A stretch of DNA of 64,000 nt from JAPUDS01 sp964536265 (GTDB taxonomy: Bacteria; Patescibacteriota; Saccharimonadia; Saccharimonadales; Saccharimonadaceae). How positions within the stretch are numbered: the stretch's first letter is position 1; each line of letters opens with the position of its first letter. Shown here in pieces: positions 46,449-55,200 of the stretch. The notes below the pieces were generated by a model. The model worked only from the letters and a program-made list of their open reading frames with translations, ran no database searches and was not told the origin of the DNA. Position numbers and translations under genes: made by a program. The stretch lies in assembly GCA_964536265.1 (NCBI GenBank), contig CAZHVV010000005.1:7414-71413 (forward strand), read 5' to 3'.

Positions 46449-47552
46449 TTAACCCTTCCTCCAGACCGTCCTATTGATATAGCCTGTGTAGCTCATAATT
46501 ATTCGGACGACTTTCTGGGCAACATTGTCGGCATCGTAGTCCTTGACAATAGGCATTCGAGTAGATGTCACTACTTTAATTGAATCCAGTACGGTCTCTT
46601 TGTCGAGACCAGTCATAATAAGGGTTCCTTCGTCCATACCTTCTGGCCGTTCGTGGGCTTGTCGAACGGTGATAGCTGGGAAGCCTAGTAATGACGACTC
46701 CTCCGTGATGGTACCACTATCAGAAATGACACAATAAGCGTTTTCTTGAAGCTTAATGTAGTCAGCGAAACCGAGTGGTTTCATAGGTTGGACTAATTCA
46801 TGAAGCTTAATACCTTTGGCATCGATTAGCTTCTGAGTCCTAGGGTGAACTGAGAATATAACAGGCAGCTTATACGTCTCACAAATTGCGTTGATTGACT
46901 CAACTAAGTCGTTGAAATTCTTTTCGCTGTCAACATTCTCCTCACGATGAGTACTAAGCAAAAAATAACCTTTAGGGCTTAGGTTCAATTGGTTGAGTAC
47001 TTTACTGTCATCGATTGATTGCTTATTTTTGGCTAGCACTTCTTTCATGCTGGAACCAACCTTTATAACAGTCTCAGATGGGATACCTTCAGCCACCAGG
47101 TAACGTCTCGCATGCTCTGTGAGTGTCATATTGATGTCGCTCAGGTGGTCTATAACCTTCCGATTGAGCTCCTCAGGAACCCTTTGGTCAAAGCAGCGGT
47201 TACCAGCCTCCATGTGGAACACAGGAATTTTATTTCTCTTTGCAGATATAACCGACAGGCAAGAATTTGTATCTCCGTATAGTAATACTGCATCTGGTTT
47301 GTGTTGTTTGAACAACTCATCAGACTTAATAATTACATTGCCTATGGTCTCTGCTGCGTCTTTTCCGGCGGCCTCCATAAATATATCGGGTTTTCGGATA
47401 CCCATGCCGTCAAAAAAAATTTCATTCAGTTCATAATCATAATTCTGACCGGTATGCACTAATATATGCTCTGTATATTTATCAAGTTCAGGAATCACAC
47501 ACGCTAGCTTGATAATCTCAGGTCTTGTCCCAACTATTGTCATAACTTTCAT
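46449..47552 (-). CDS. UDP-GlcNAc 2-epimerase family enzyme
   Basis: The 367-residue protein contains GTRPEIIKLACVIPEL, HTGQNYDYELNE, HMEAGNRCFDQRVPEELNR and SDSGTITEESSLLG, all typical of non-hydrolysing 2-epimerases (WecB/CapG/FnlC type). With the two upstream enzymes it completes a three-gene pathway from UDP-GlcNAc to a UDP-linked 6-deoxy-L-amino sugar. It overlaps the reductase gene by 4 bases. Confidence 0.9.
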   Translation of the reverse strand: MKVMTIVGTRPEIIKLACVIPELDKYTEHILVHTGQNYDYELNEIFFDGMGIRKPDIFMEAAGKDAAETIGNVIIKSDELFKQHKPDAVLLYGDTNSCLSVISAKRNKIPVFHMEAGNRCFDQRVPEELNRKVIDHLSDINMTLTEHARRYLVAEGIPSETVIKVGSSMKEVLAKNKQSIDDSKVLNQLNLSPKGYFLLSTHREENVDSEKNFNDLVESINAICETYKLPVIFSVHPRTQKLIDAKGIKLHELVQPMKPLGFADYIKLQENAYCVISDSGTITEESSLLGFPAITVRQAHERPEGMDEGTLIMTGLDKETVLDSIKVVTSTRMPIVKDYDADNVAQKVVRIIMSYTGYINRTVWRKG

Positions 47553-48403
47553 TTTGTTACCCTTTGGCTTTCACTATAGAGGGACTCGTGTGCAGTAACC
47601 CAGTCGGCCATTTCTTTCACCATCTGAGCATAGCTTGGTATTTCAAAATCAAAATCTGTCGTCCTCATCAAGCTTTTATTGCTTACGTAATCACTCTTAC
47701 GATTGATGACGATATCTTTATTGAAACTTTCTTTGAATAAGGTGATGAGACTAAATTTATCTATTGCTTCATTGTTAACAGCATGCCTTAGGCCAGTAAG
47801 ATTATTGAGAATTGCTTTTTCCATGCACTTCGCAAATTGGAGTGTCGTAACTCCTGACCAAATAACTTTGTCAAATCCGTTGGCTTCCTTTTCTTGGTTC
47901 ATAAACCATTGGAACAACCCTATCCCATTTTGGTTTATATCTGGCCCAACTATTGATGTACGCAGCGTTACACTCGACGAATCATATGTTTCGCCAAGAC
48001 CCTTTGAGCGACCGTAGAAATCAGTCGAGGTCCGTAGACTTTCCTCGGTATATGCACCGGATCCTTTGCCGTCAAATACACAGTCAGTTGAAACGTGCAC
48101 AAATTTGGCACCTTTCCTGCTACTAATTTCGTCGACATAATGAGGTAGGTAGCTGTTTATTAAAACCGCTAACGGTTTATTCTCTTCTGCAACTTTGTTG
48201 AGTATGCCGATGCAATTGATGATTGCATCTGGCTTAAAATCATCGACAAATACTTCAATATCACTGATGTTTTTGGTTATATCAAGAGTGTAGTCTTCGT
48301 CACCGGAGCGGGATGTACCCCTTACGATATGGCCTTTCTCCTGGAAATATAGCTTAACAATATGCCCAAGCATTCCATCAGAACCTAGTATGAGTACTTT
48401 CAT
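47549..48403 (-). CDS. RmlD-like NAD(P)-dependent sugar reductase
   Basis: In this 284-residue protein, LGSDGMLGHIV near the start is the nucleotide-binding loop; STDCVFDG and YGRSKGLGE give the Ser and YxxxK catalytic set. It lacks the C-terminal cupin domain of CapF/FnlB (usually about 370 residues), and its size is nearer to RmlD-like WbvR. It would reduce the 4-keto sugar made by the dehydratase next to it. The product could be the L-talo/FucNAc or L-rhamno/QuiNAc precursor. Confidence 0.8.
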   Translation of the reverse strand: MKVLILGSDGMLGHIVKLYFQEKGHIVRGTSRSGDEDYTLDITKNISDIEVFVDDFKPDAIINCIGILNKVAEENKPLAVLINSYLPHYVDEISSRKGAKFVHVSTDCVFDGKGSGAYTEESLRTSTDFYGRSKGLGETYDSSSVTLRTSIVGPDINQNGIGLFQWFMNQEKEANGFDKVIWSGVTTLQFAKCMEKAILNNLTGLRHAVNNEAIDKFSLITLFKESFNKDIVINRKSDYVSNKSLMRTTDFDFEIPSYAQMVKEMADWVTAHESLYSESQRVTK

Positions 48404-49401
48404 GCTTCAACCTCACCCATTTTCTTTAGAAGCTCAATCGTACCAGCTTCGTCAAGGCGTTCGGTAACATCTGAGCTATAGGTCTTGTAAACTACCACTT
48501 CACCACTACCTTCGGGGTAAAACTTATTGTAGTTCATGTCACGATTATCCATAGGAATTCTGAAGAAATTGCCCATATCTTCGCTCTTGGACATCTCTTC
48601 GCTTGTCACTAACACTTCGTGCGCTTTTTCGCCGTGTCGGGTTCCAATAATTTCGGTCTTGGCATCTGATTTCTTATATGTCTTTATGGCCGATACTAAG
48701 GTCTCAATGGTCGCAGCTGGTGCTTTTTGTACAAACAGATCACCTTGATTGCCATGCTGAAATGCGAATACGACTAGGTCAACCGCGTCGGCCAACGTCA
48801 TCATAAAGCGTGTCATATGAGGGTCCGTTATCGTTAATGGCTTCTTATCTGAAATAAGCTTATAGAAAAGTGGTATTACCGAGCCGCGAGAACCCATAAC
48901 ATTACCATACCTCGTTAAACAAATTGTTGTTTTTGCTCCCTCACCTAGTTGTCGAGCCTTGGCAACAATTATTTTTTCCATCATAGCCTTGCTGGTACCC
49001 ATTGCATTGATAGGATACGCAGCCTTGTCCGTGCTAAGGCAAATTATCTTCTTCACACCGTGGTTTATTGCGGATGTTAAGACGTTATCCGTGCCAATCA
49101 CGTTGGTCTTTACGGCTTCAAGTGGGAAGAATTCACACGATGGTACTTGTTTTAGCGCTGCTGCATGAAATATATAGTCAACACCCTTCATCACGACGTC
49201 GACACTACTCATATCTCTCACGTCACCGATATAGAACTTGAGTTTAGGGTTGTTGTACTTCTTTCGCATGTCGTCTTGCTTTTTCTCGTCACGCGAAAAA
49301 ATTCTGATTTCACTTACATCAGTATGCAAGAAGCCTTTGAGTACTTCGTTACCGAAAGAACCTGTACCACCAGTAATTAGCAAAATTTTGTCTTTAAACA
49401 T
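48400..49401 (-). CDS. CapE/WbjB-type UDP-GlcNAc 4,6-dehydratase/5-epimerase
   Basis: The 333-residue protein contains GGTGSFGN (residues 11-18), FHAAALKQVP, STDKAAYPINAMGTSKAMMEK and RYGNVMGSRGSV. The catalytic pair is MxxxK instead of YxxxK, as known for CapE-type enzymes. It starts the pathway from UDP-GlcNAc to a UDP-L-amino sugar. GAGGAG precedes the start. It overlaps the reductase by 4 bases. Confidence 0.9.
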   Translation of the reverse strand: MFKDKILLITGGTGSFGNEVLKGFLHTDVSEIRIFSRDEKKQDDMRKKYNNPKLKFYIGDVRDMSSVDVVMKGVDYIFHAAALKQVPSCEFFPLEAVKTNVIGTDNVLTSAINHGVKKIICLSTDKAAYPINAMGTSKAMMEKIIVAKARQLGEGAKTTICLTRYGNVMGSRGSVIPLFYKLISDKKPLTITDPHMTRFMMTLADAVDLVVFAFQHGNQGDLFVQKAPAATIETLVSAIKTYKKSDAKTEIIGTRHGEKAHEVLVTSEEMSKSEDMGNFFRIPMDNRDMNYNKFYPEGSGEVVVYKTYSSDVTERLDEAGTIELLKKMGEVEA

Positions 49402-49446
49402 ATATTCTCCTCGTGATATTTATTACTTGAATACATTTCATTTTAG

Positions 49447-50607
49447 TTATTTATCCTCCTCGTACTTATGCTTCAGTCGCGAAGTCCCATCAGCATCGGT
49501 CTTTCCGTCATCAATAACACTGAAAGCAAACGCCTTATCCCTCTTCTCGATCACGACTCCAGCCCTGTCTAACACCGCCACTAGCACTGAGTATCTACCG
49601 GGCCCAATGTCTAATCCTACGGTATAGGTGACACTCGCACGTGTTACTTTGGCATTTCTTGTATTACTCCCAAACACATATTCTCCATCGCTTCGTATAA
49701 TCGCCACTCCCAATACATGCTTGCTTGAATCAAACTTTCCCTTCCAGGATATATGTAACGACAGTTCTTCCGAAGGTAGGTATATCGTTTTGACTAGAGG
49801 CTTGAGAATAAATTGTGAATCCCTGGGTTTCTTGGCTCTCATAAGAGCTTTTTCTTGACCGTCATCTTTCTTCGTATTCATATCTAAATATTGCTCGGCA
49901 ATACTATCGACTGAGCCTACATGTGTTATTTTTCCATCATCTATAAGCATCGCTCTGGTGCAGAGATTCCGAACTGTACTCATATCGTGAGTCACAAGCA
50001 CTACTGTTTGCTTCGTTCTCCTATATTCCTCGAAGATTCTTAGACATTTTTGTTGAAATGCCTCATCCCCGACTGCTAATACTTCGTCAAATATCAATAT
50101 GTCATTTTTAGCTTTAATAGCGATGGAGAATGCGAGACGCACCTGCATACCAGAAGAGTAGTTCTTTAACTTTTTATCCATGTGGTCGCGAAGTTCAGCA
50201 AAATCTACGATTTCATCGTACATCTTATCGACGACTTTGCGTGAATAACCTAGTAGAGAAGCACTGAGGTAGACATTGTCTTTTCCACTAAGCTCAGAGT
50301 TAAACCCAACTCCAAGCTCAATAAAAGGAGTAAGATTTCCATTGAGCTCCACAGCACCGCTGTCTGGCACATATACACCCGCGAGTATCTTAAGAAGTGT
50401 GCTTTTCCCACTACCATTTCGACCAACAATACCAAAGAATTCGCCTTTTTTTATCTCAAAATCTATGCCATCTAAAACAGTTTGTCGGTGCTTTTTTTGC
50501 TTCTTACCTGCATTTACTAGCAGCTGTTTTATAGATGTATTCTTGTTTTCTGCAAGTACAAAAGATTTATGAAGGTTATGGACCTTAATTGCTATATCAT
50601 CATTCAT
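49447..50607 (-). CDS. wzt: polysaccharide ABC exporter ATPase with C-terminal cargo domain
   Basis: This 386-residue protein has Walker A GRNGSGKST (62-70), signature YSSGMQVRL and Walker B DILIFDEVLAVGD. Residues about 265-375 form an extra beta-sandwich domain like that of Wzt proteins, which recognise the end group of the polysaccharide. It partners with the permease directly upstream. The extra domain suggests that the exported chain carries a specific cap, in line with the methyltransferase in the same operon. Confidence 0.9.
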   Translation of the reverse strand: MNDDIAIKVHNLHKSFVLAENKNTSIKQLLVNAGKKQKKHRQTVLDGIDFEIKKGEFFGIVGRNGSGKSTLLKILAGVYVPDSGAVELNGNLTPFIELGVGFNSELSGKDNVYLSASLLGYSRKVVDKMYDEIVDFAELRDHMDKKLKNYSSGMQVRLAFSIAIKAKNDILIFDEVLAVGDEAFQQKCLRIFEEYRRTKQTVVLVTHDMSTVRNLCTRAMLIDDGKITHVGSVDSIAEQYLDMNTKKDDGQEKALMRAKKPRDSQFILKPLVKTIYLPSEELSLHISWKGKFDSSKHVLGVAIIRSDGEYVFGSNTRNAKVTRASVTYTVGLDIGPGRYSVLVAVLDRAGVVIEKRDKAFAFSVIDDGKTDADGTSRLKHKYEEDK

Positions 50608-51399
50608 TTATATGTTCTCCGCGAATAATCTTGCCTGCTTTTTAAAGAAAGCTTGTGAAAAGAAAATTAGTACCACCACGAAAGTGACAGGTATGAGACC
50701 AAACCACAGAGGGGCAATATGCCATATAGTAATAGTGTCCTGCGTAACTAATAGATATCTTGCATCTTGCATCAGCTGAGCCATCGGGTTTAACAACAGA
50801 TACTGCCTAAATACTTCCGGTACTGCAGTCAGCGGATAGAGTATCGGTGTTGCATAAAATGCAGCCTGCAGACCAACTTCCCATATATATGTGATGTCAC
50901 GAAATTTTACATATACTGCCGATAAGAAAAATGCCAATGAGGTTGAGAGGATAAACAGTTGTATGAAAGGCAGCGGTAGCAGCAACCAATACCAGGTAAC
51001 GTCTACGCCGTTCAAGAATGCAAAAATAATGACCACCACCAGATTAATACCTAGATTTATTAGCGCTGAAACTGAAGAAGATAATACTGTCAAATATTTT
51101 GGGATTGCTATCTTTCGAATCAAGTCGCCCCTACTCACAACCGCACCCATACCGATAATTGTTGACTCTGTGAAGAAGTTCCACATGACGATTCCAAGTA
51201 ATAGATAAACTGGATAATGTGGTACGTCCTTACCAACGTTAAATATGTACGTAAATACTACGTAAAGGATTACAAATAGAAAAAGTGGTCGAAGCAAAGA
51301 CCAAAGATAGCCAAGAGCGGAGCTTTGGTATCTAACCTTAAAATCAGCGCTCACCATCTCACGTATAATAGAGCGATTGCGCGAAGACATGTATCTCAT
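50608..51399 (-). CDS. wzm: polysaccharide ABC exporter permease
   Basis: The 263-residue protein has six membrane helices of the ABC-2 type; the N-terminal region includes FKVRYQSSALGYLWSLLRPL and a later RDITYIWEVGLQAAFYATPI, both typical of Wzm/TagG. It is the first gene of the leftward operon and directly abuts wzt. It would export a lipid-linked polysaccharide across the single membrane. A TATAAT box lies 8 bases before its ATG. Confidence 0.9.
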   Translation of the reverse strand: MRYMSSRNRSIIREMVSADFKVRYQSSALGYLWSLLRPLFLFVILYVVFTYIFNVGKDVPHYPVYLLLGIVMWNFFTESTIIGMGAVVSRGDLIRKIAIPKYLTVLSSSVSALINLGINLVVVIIFAFLNGVDVTWYWLLLPLPFIQLFILSTSLAFFLSAVYVKFRDITYIWEVGLQAAFYATPILYPLTAVPEVFRQYLLLNPMAQLMQDARYLLVTQDTITIWHIAPLWFGLIPVTFVVVLIFFSQAFFKKQARLFAENI

Positions 51400-51407
51400 T
51401 ACTACTG

Positions 51408-51413
51408 ATTATA
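51408..51413 (-). promoter_or_regulatory. -10 box of the leftward polysaccharide operon
   Basis: TATAAT on the minus strand (51413-51408), 8 bases before the wzm start codon at 51399. This implies a leaderless or near-leaderless operon transcript. Confidence 0.55.
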
Positions 51414-51430
51414 CCAGAAATGGCATACTG

Positions 51431-51436
51431 TATAAT
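51431..51436 (+). promoter_or_regulatory. -10 box for the rightward GT4 gene
   Basis: TATAAT, 10 bases before the ATG at 51447 and divergent from the wzm promoter 18 bases away. The two promoters share a 47-bp intergenic space. Confidence 0.5.
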
Positions 51437-51446
51437 AATCACATCT

Positions 51447-52583
51447 ATGAAAAATGTTGTAATGATTCGCAATGCTGCTCAGACAGATTTTGGAGGAGCG
51501 GAACGCTATCCAATATTTCTCTCTCAAGAACTTGCGAAATATGACTACAACGTAACTATATTATCTCGGTCAGTAAAGTTACTGGACTTCGCTAAAAGTT
51601 CTAGTGTCCATGCCATAAGGAGCTGGTGGTGGCAGAAGCAAAACTGGAGCGGTGTGAACGTCATATTGTTTCCTGCATATCTCATTTGGCAAGTTATTCT
51701 GACCTCTTATTACTTGGTGATGTTCGTAAAGCTAAAGCCTACAATAGTTCATGTACAGAGTAAGGACGATTTCATAGCTGGCAGCATAGCCGCTCGGATC
51801 CTTAGAAAACGGGTTATTTGGACCGATCACGCTGACTTAAAACATATTTGGAAGAATATAACTATTTGGTATAAAAACCCAGTCGGTAAAACCGTATACC
51901 TGGCTGCTCACTCGGCTGAGACTATCGTAGCTGTTGGAGACAACGAAAAAGCATTAATCGTATCAAATCTGAGAAATGCTTCGCCTATAATTCGGAAAAT
52001 TATACGAATCTATAATGGAACGGCTGACAAAATGACGCAGTATAAGAAGCGTGTAAACAAAAACTTCACTTTCGTAATTGCTAGCAGGTTAGTTACCGAC
52101 AAGGGGATTGGCGAGTCAATAGATGCTTTCAAGAAACTCGCGAAAGATAATCTGGGCGTAGAGCTAAAGATTATTGGGGACGGCCCTGAAGCCGATACGT
52201 TTAAAGAGTTGGCAGGAAACCAAGCCAACATCACATTCTTAGGGCATTTGTCCGACCCTCTTCACGAAATCGCCAACGCAGATGTTTTTCTACACCCAAC
52301 CTACCACGAGGCTTTTAGTATTGTGATTGTTGAGGCTTGTATGCTTAAGCTGCCTGTTATAGCAACCAACGTGGGCGGCAATCCAGAAATTATTATCGAT
52401 AATACAACAGGCCTGCTGATTGAACCTAAGAATATTGAGTCTCTATATGATGCGATGGAAAAATTATATGAGAATAAAGATTTGAGAGACAAATTGGCAA
52501 CAAACGCTCGGAAGCTATACGAAGAAAAATTCAATTTTTCAGACACAGTAAAAAATAAGTACTTGCCTGTTTACAAGGGCTAG
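51447..52583 (+). CDS. GT4 glycosyltransferase
   Basis: 378 residues from ATG 51447. It contains GGAERYPIFLSQEL, ASRLVTDKGIGESIDAF and HPTYHEAFSIVIVEACMLKLP, the GT4 nucleotide-sugar motifs. It stands alone, divergent from the export operon, and probably adds a sugar to the same glycan. It may be controlled together with wzm because the promoters are so close. Confidence 0.85.
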   Translation: MKNVVMIRNAAQTDFGGAERYPIFLSQELAKYDYNVTILSRSVKLLDFAKSSSVHAIRSWWWQKQNWSGVNVILFPAYLIWQVILTSYYLVMFVKLKPTIVHVQSKDDFIAGSIAARILRKRVIWTDHADLKHIWKNITIWYKNPVGKTVYLAAHSAETIVAVGDNEKALIVSNLRNASPIIRKIIRIYNGTADKMTQYKKRVNKNFTFVIASRLVTDKGIGESIDAFKKLAKDNLGVELKIIGDGPEADTFKELAGNQANITFLGHLSDPLHEIANADVFLHPTYHEAFSIVIVEACMLKLPVIATNVGGNPEIIIDNTTGLLIEPKNIESLYDAMEKLYENKDLRDKLATNARKLYEEKFNFSDTVKNKYLPVYKG

Positions 52584-52714
52584 TCTTCTATCGCACGTTT
52601 CGATAGTATAGGGCTGTCCATTAGTTTGCGGACCGCACCGCGGACATCAAAATCACCATCAATTTGTTCAACAACATCATATGGCACTTGGTTGTCTTCA
52701 CAGAGTAGTAATAC
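52580..52714 (-). pseudogene. possible remnant of a lost gene's C-terminus
   Basis: A 44-codon open stretch on the minus strand reads LLCEDNQVPYDVVEQIDGDF and ends at a stop that overlaps the GT4 stop. It has no start codon or ribosome-binding site. The sequence has protein-like composition, so it may be the tail of a gene cut by a past rearrangement. I do not recognise the family. It fills most of the 211-bp gap before the next gene. Confidence 0.3.
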
Positions 52715-52759
52715 TTACAGAATAATTACTCAGACATGCAACGATGATACTACTGTCTA

Positions 52760-52788
52760 TTGATTTATGATTAAATACATGCTATAAT
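52760..52788 (+). promoter_or_regulatory. strong promoter giving a leaderless transcript
   Basis: TTGATT (52760-52765), 17-base spacer, TATAAT (52783-52788). The ATG at 52795 is 6 bases after the -10 box. Confidence 0.65.
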
Positions 52789-52794
52789 TATAGT

Positions 52795-53496
52795 ATGTCA
52801 GATATGATTAATGAGCCTATGTTTCAGCGTGTATTAACTACGCGATCTGTACCTGGCTATGAAAATGTAGCCGAGCTTAAGGCACGTGTCATGTCGCTTC
52901 CTCGTCCCAACACTACTCAAGCCGTTGGAGTCTTTCCTGGACTTGGTGAGGATTGGCGTATTCAGTCGGCTGTAGACGCATTTAATACTAGTGCCACCGC
53001 AGAACACCTTTTTGTGGCAGGCATCAACAGTGCAGAACGAACATTTGTGCAACCTACCCCCGAATTACTACGTGAGCGATACGGGCTTCGTAGGCTTGGG
53101 AATGTGGCTATACAACAAGGTGCATTACATACTCTAGAGCAGTCAGAATGGCTCGTTGAACAATTAGTCTCTAGGGGTGTCGATAGTTTGTCCCTACATG
53201 TTAGCGATTATCATATTACACGAGCCTTAGGAACGCTTATTAAGACTGCAAATAAGCAAGGGGTAAGACAGCAGATATTTCCTGTGCCCGTTACTATCCC
53301 AGAGGGATTTGTTGTCCCAGAGACCGGTGTTAGCGGACAAGATATGGTCCAGGGTGAAGTTGAACGTACAATCTCCTACCAAGATAAGGGTGACGTGACG
53401 AGTTTAGAAGAATTTATTGAGTATATTTCCTGGCTTAAGCAGCAGGCTATATATCAAGACTATGTCACTGCAAGTCCGCCCGATTTCTCCATATGA
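52795..53496 (+). CDS. DUF218-like protein
   Basis: The 233-residue protein carries HTLEQSEWLVEQLV followed by LSLHVSDYHITRALGTLIK, the same layout as the DUF218-like protein at 37046 (acid/Thr helix, strand, then a YHxxRA motif). No signal peptide or membrane helix. The two are distant relatives at most. The function is unknown; both sit at the edges of the polysaccharide region. Confidence 0.5.
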   Translation: MSDMINEPMFQRVLTTRSVPGYENVAELKARVMSLPRPNTTQAVGVFPGLGEDWRIQSAVDAFNTSATAEHLFVAGINSAERTFVQPTPELLRERYGLRRLGNVAIQQGALHTLEQSEWLVEQLVSRGVDSLSLHVSDYHITRALGTLIKTANKQGVRQQIFPVPVTIPEGFVVPETGVSGQDMVQGEVERTISYQDKGDVTSLEEFIEYISWLKQQAIYQDYVTASPPDFSI

Positions 53497-53522
53497 CATC
53501 AAGTATATGAAGACGGATAGAT

Positions 53523-53528
53523 TATAAT
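53523..53528 (+). promoter_or_regulatory. -10 box giving a leaderless transcript (GT4 gene)
   Basis: TATAAT 7 bases before the ATG at 53536. No clear -35 box at the usual distance. Confidence 0.5.
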
Positions 53529-53535
53529 AACGTTA

Positions 53536-54708
53536 ATGAAACATTTGAACGAAAAGCCAATTACAATCCTCTTTGATGCCGTACCGCTCGCGCAAGCAAA
53601 TCGCACAGGTGTTGGTAGGACAGAGGTGGGAATTATAGAAGCTCTTGCCAAATTCTACCCAAACGAGATTGAACTGGTTGGGCACTATTTTGATTTTCTT
53701 GGGAAAAAGGGTGATTTAACAAACTACCTGCCATCTGCTCCAAACATTCGCTACCGTCGGACTGTATTGCTACCGGGAAAAGTTTTCAATATGCTGCGAC
53801 GTATGGGAATCCCGGTATTTTATGAGTTGCTTGTGAAAGAACGGGGTGATTTTCACTTCTTTCCAAACTTCCTTAGCTGGCCTAGTCTATTCAAAACACC
53901 GTCCGCACCATATGTTCATGACATCACATACATCGACCTACCGGAATACGTGCGCGGACCAAACTTATTCGATTTACGGCGTCTCGTACCAGGAACTTTG
54001 CGGAGATCAGTTTTTGCGGTAACCAATACTGAATCTTCTCGGAAGGGTCTACAAAAAACGTATCCGTGGTACAAGAAACCGTTCGTTATGGCAGAAATAC
54101 CCCTTGTTGAGGCGGTGACTATCCCGAAAAAAGAAGCTGATGAGCGTGTGAAATCTCTTGGTATTACAAAACCGTATCTGCTATTCTTTGGCACTATTGA
54201 GCCACGTAAAAACCTGGTTGGGCTGCTTGGTGCTTATAAACTATTGTCTCCTGATGTGCGCAACACTACCAGTCTAGTTATCAGTGGTGGCAAAGGCTGG
54301 AAGGATGATGACATCTTGCAAACTCTCAGCCAAATGAAGCAAGACGGATATGACATTATCGAAACTGGCTACACAAGTAATGAAGACCGTGCGGCACTTT
54401 TTATGAATACACGCCTATATATACTACCCTCACATTACGAAGGTTTTGGCATGCAACTTATTGAAGCAATGTTTTACAAAACTCCTATACTTACGAGTGA
54501 TATACCTGTACTTCGAGAAGTCGCACAGGATGCAGCCTTGTACTGCGCAACGGACGCCGCAAGTATTGCTCAAGGTGTTGAGAAATTAATGAGTGACTCC
54601 GCTCTTCGTGAGAACTTGATTAGCAGAGGTACTAAACGGCTGGCTGATTTTTCATGGCAAAAAGTTGCTAAAAACCTGTATACCGCCATAAAAGACATTG
54701 TTAACTAA
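53536..54708 (+). CDS. GT4 glycosyltransferase
   Basis: The 390-residue protein contains RTGVGRTEVGIIEAL, FFGTIEPRKNLVGLLGAY and SHYEGFGMQLIEAMFYKTPIL, typical of GT4 mannosyl- or rhamnosyl-type enzymes. It stands alone and ends 3 bases before the end of the jag gene on the other strand, forming the border between the glycan region and the origin region. Confidence 0.85.
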   Translation: MKHLNEKPITILFDAVPLAQANRTGVGRTEVGIIEALAKFYPNEIELVGHYFDFLGKKGDLTNYLPSAPNIRYRRTVLLPGKVFNMLRRMGIPVFYELLVKERGDFHFFPNFLSWPSLFKTPSAPYVHDITYIDLPEYVRGPNLFDLRRLVPGTLRRSVFAVTNTESSRKGLQKTYPWYKKPFVMAEIPLVEAVTIPKKEADERVKSLGITKPYLLFFGTIEPRKNLVGLLGAYKLLSPDVRNTTSLVISGGKGWKDDDILQTLSQMKQDGYDIIETGYTSNEDRAALFMNTRLYILPSHYEGFGMQLIEAMFYKTPILTSDIPVLREVAQDAALYCATDAASIAQGVEKLMSDSALRENLISRGTKRLADFSWQKVAKNLYTAIKDIVN

Positions 54709-54711
54709 GGA

Positions 54712-55185
54712 TTACTCCTCAGTATTGGCTTTTTTGCTAAGCACAACGTGGCGGTCGCGGCCTTCGCCTTCAGAGTGTGTTTCGAGATCACCATAGTCTG
54801 ACACAACTTGATGCACAACACGTCGCTCAGCGGCGCTCATAGGGTGCAGATGGATAAGTTCGCCTGTATCACGAACGTGTTTTACCCACTCTTCTGCTTG
54901 TTCGCGTAAACGGTCATTGCGCTGGCGCTTGTAGTCGGCAACATCGAGGTTAACACGTACCAGTTCGGCATCTTTATTGCGCAGAGTTGTTGAGGTAAGA
55001 TGTTGAAGATTACGAAGCGTGTCACCATGTTGTCCGATAAGGAAGGCGTTGAGGTGAGTTGAAGGGACACTGAGCTCAATTACATCTTCGTCGGCACCGG
55101 CGCGCACATCGGTATTGAGGCCAAAAAATGACAGTATGTCCTCGACATACTTTTTGGCAAATGCGATTGATTCTTCTCTGTCCAT
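54712..55185 (-). CDS. jag: Jag/KhpB-like RNA-binding protein (KH + R3H)
   Basis: 157 residues: a KH-type domain with IGQHGDTLRNLQHLTSTTL (about 52-72), then an R3H domain (about 95-150) with PMSAAERRVVHQVV. The N-terminal Jag_N domain found in longer homologues is absent. It follows yidC by 15 bases, the usual arrangement. KhpB-type proteins bind RNA and influence cell-wall growth in other bacteria. Confidence 0.9.
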   Translation of the reverse strand: MDREESIAFAKKYVEDILSFFGLNTDVRAGADEDVIELSVPSTHLNAFLIGQHGDTLRNLQHLTSTTLRNKDAELVRVNLDVADYKRQRNDRLREQAEEWVKHVRDTGELIHLHPMSAAERRVVHQVVSDYGDLETHSEGEGRDRHVVLSKKANTEE

Positions 55186-55200
55186 ATCATCTATCTCCGT

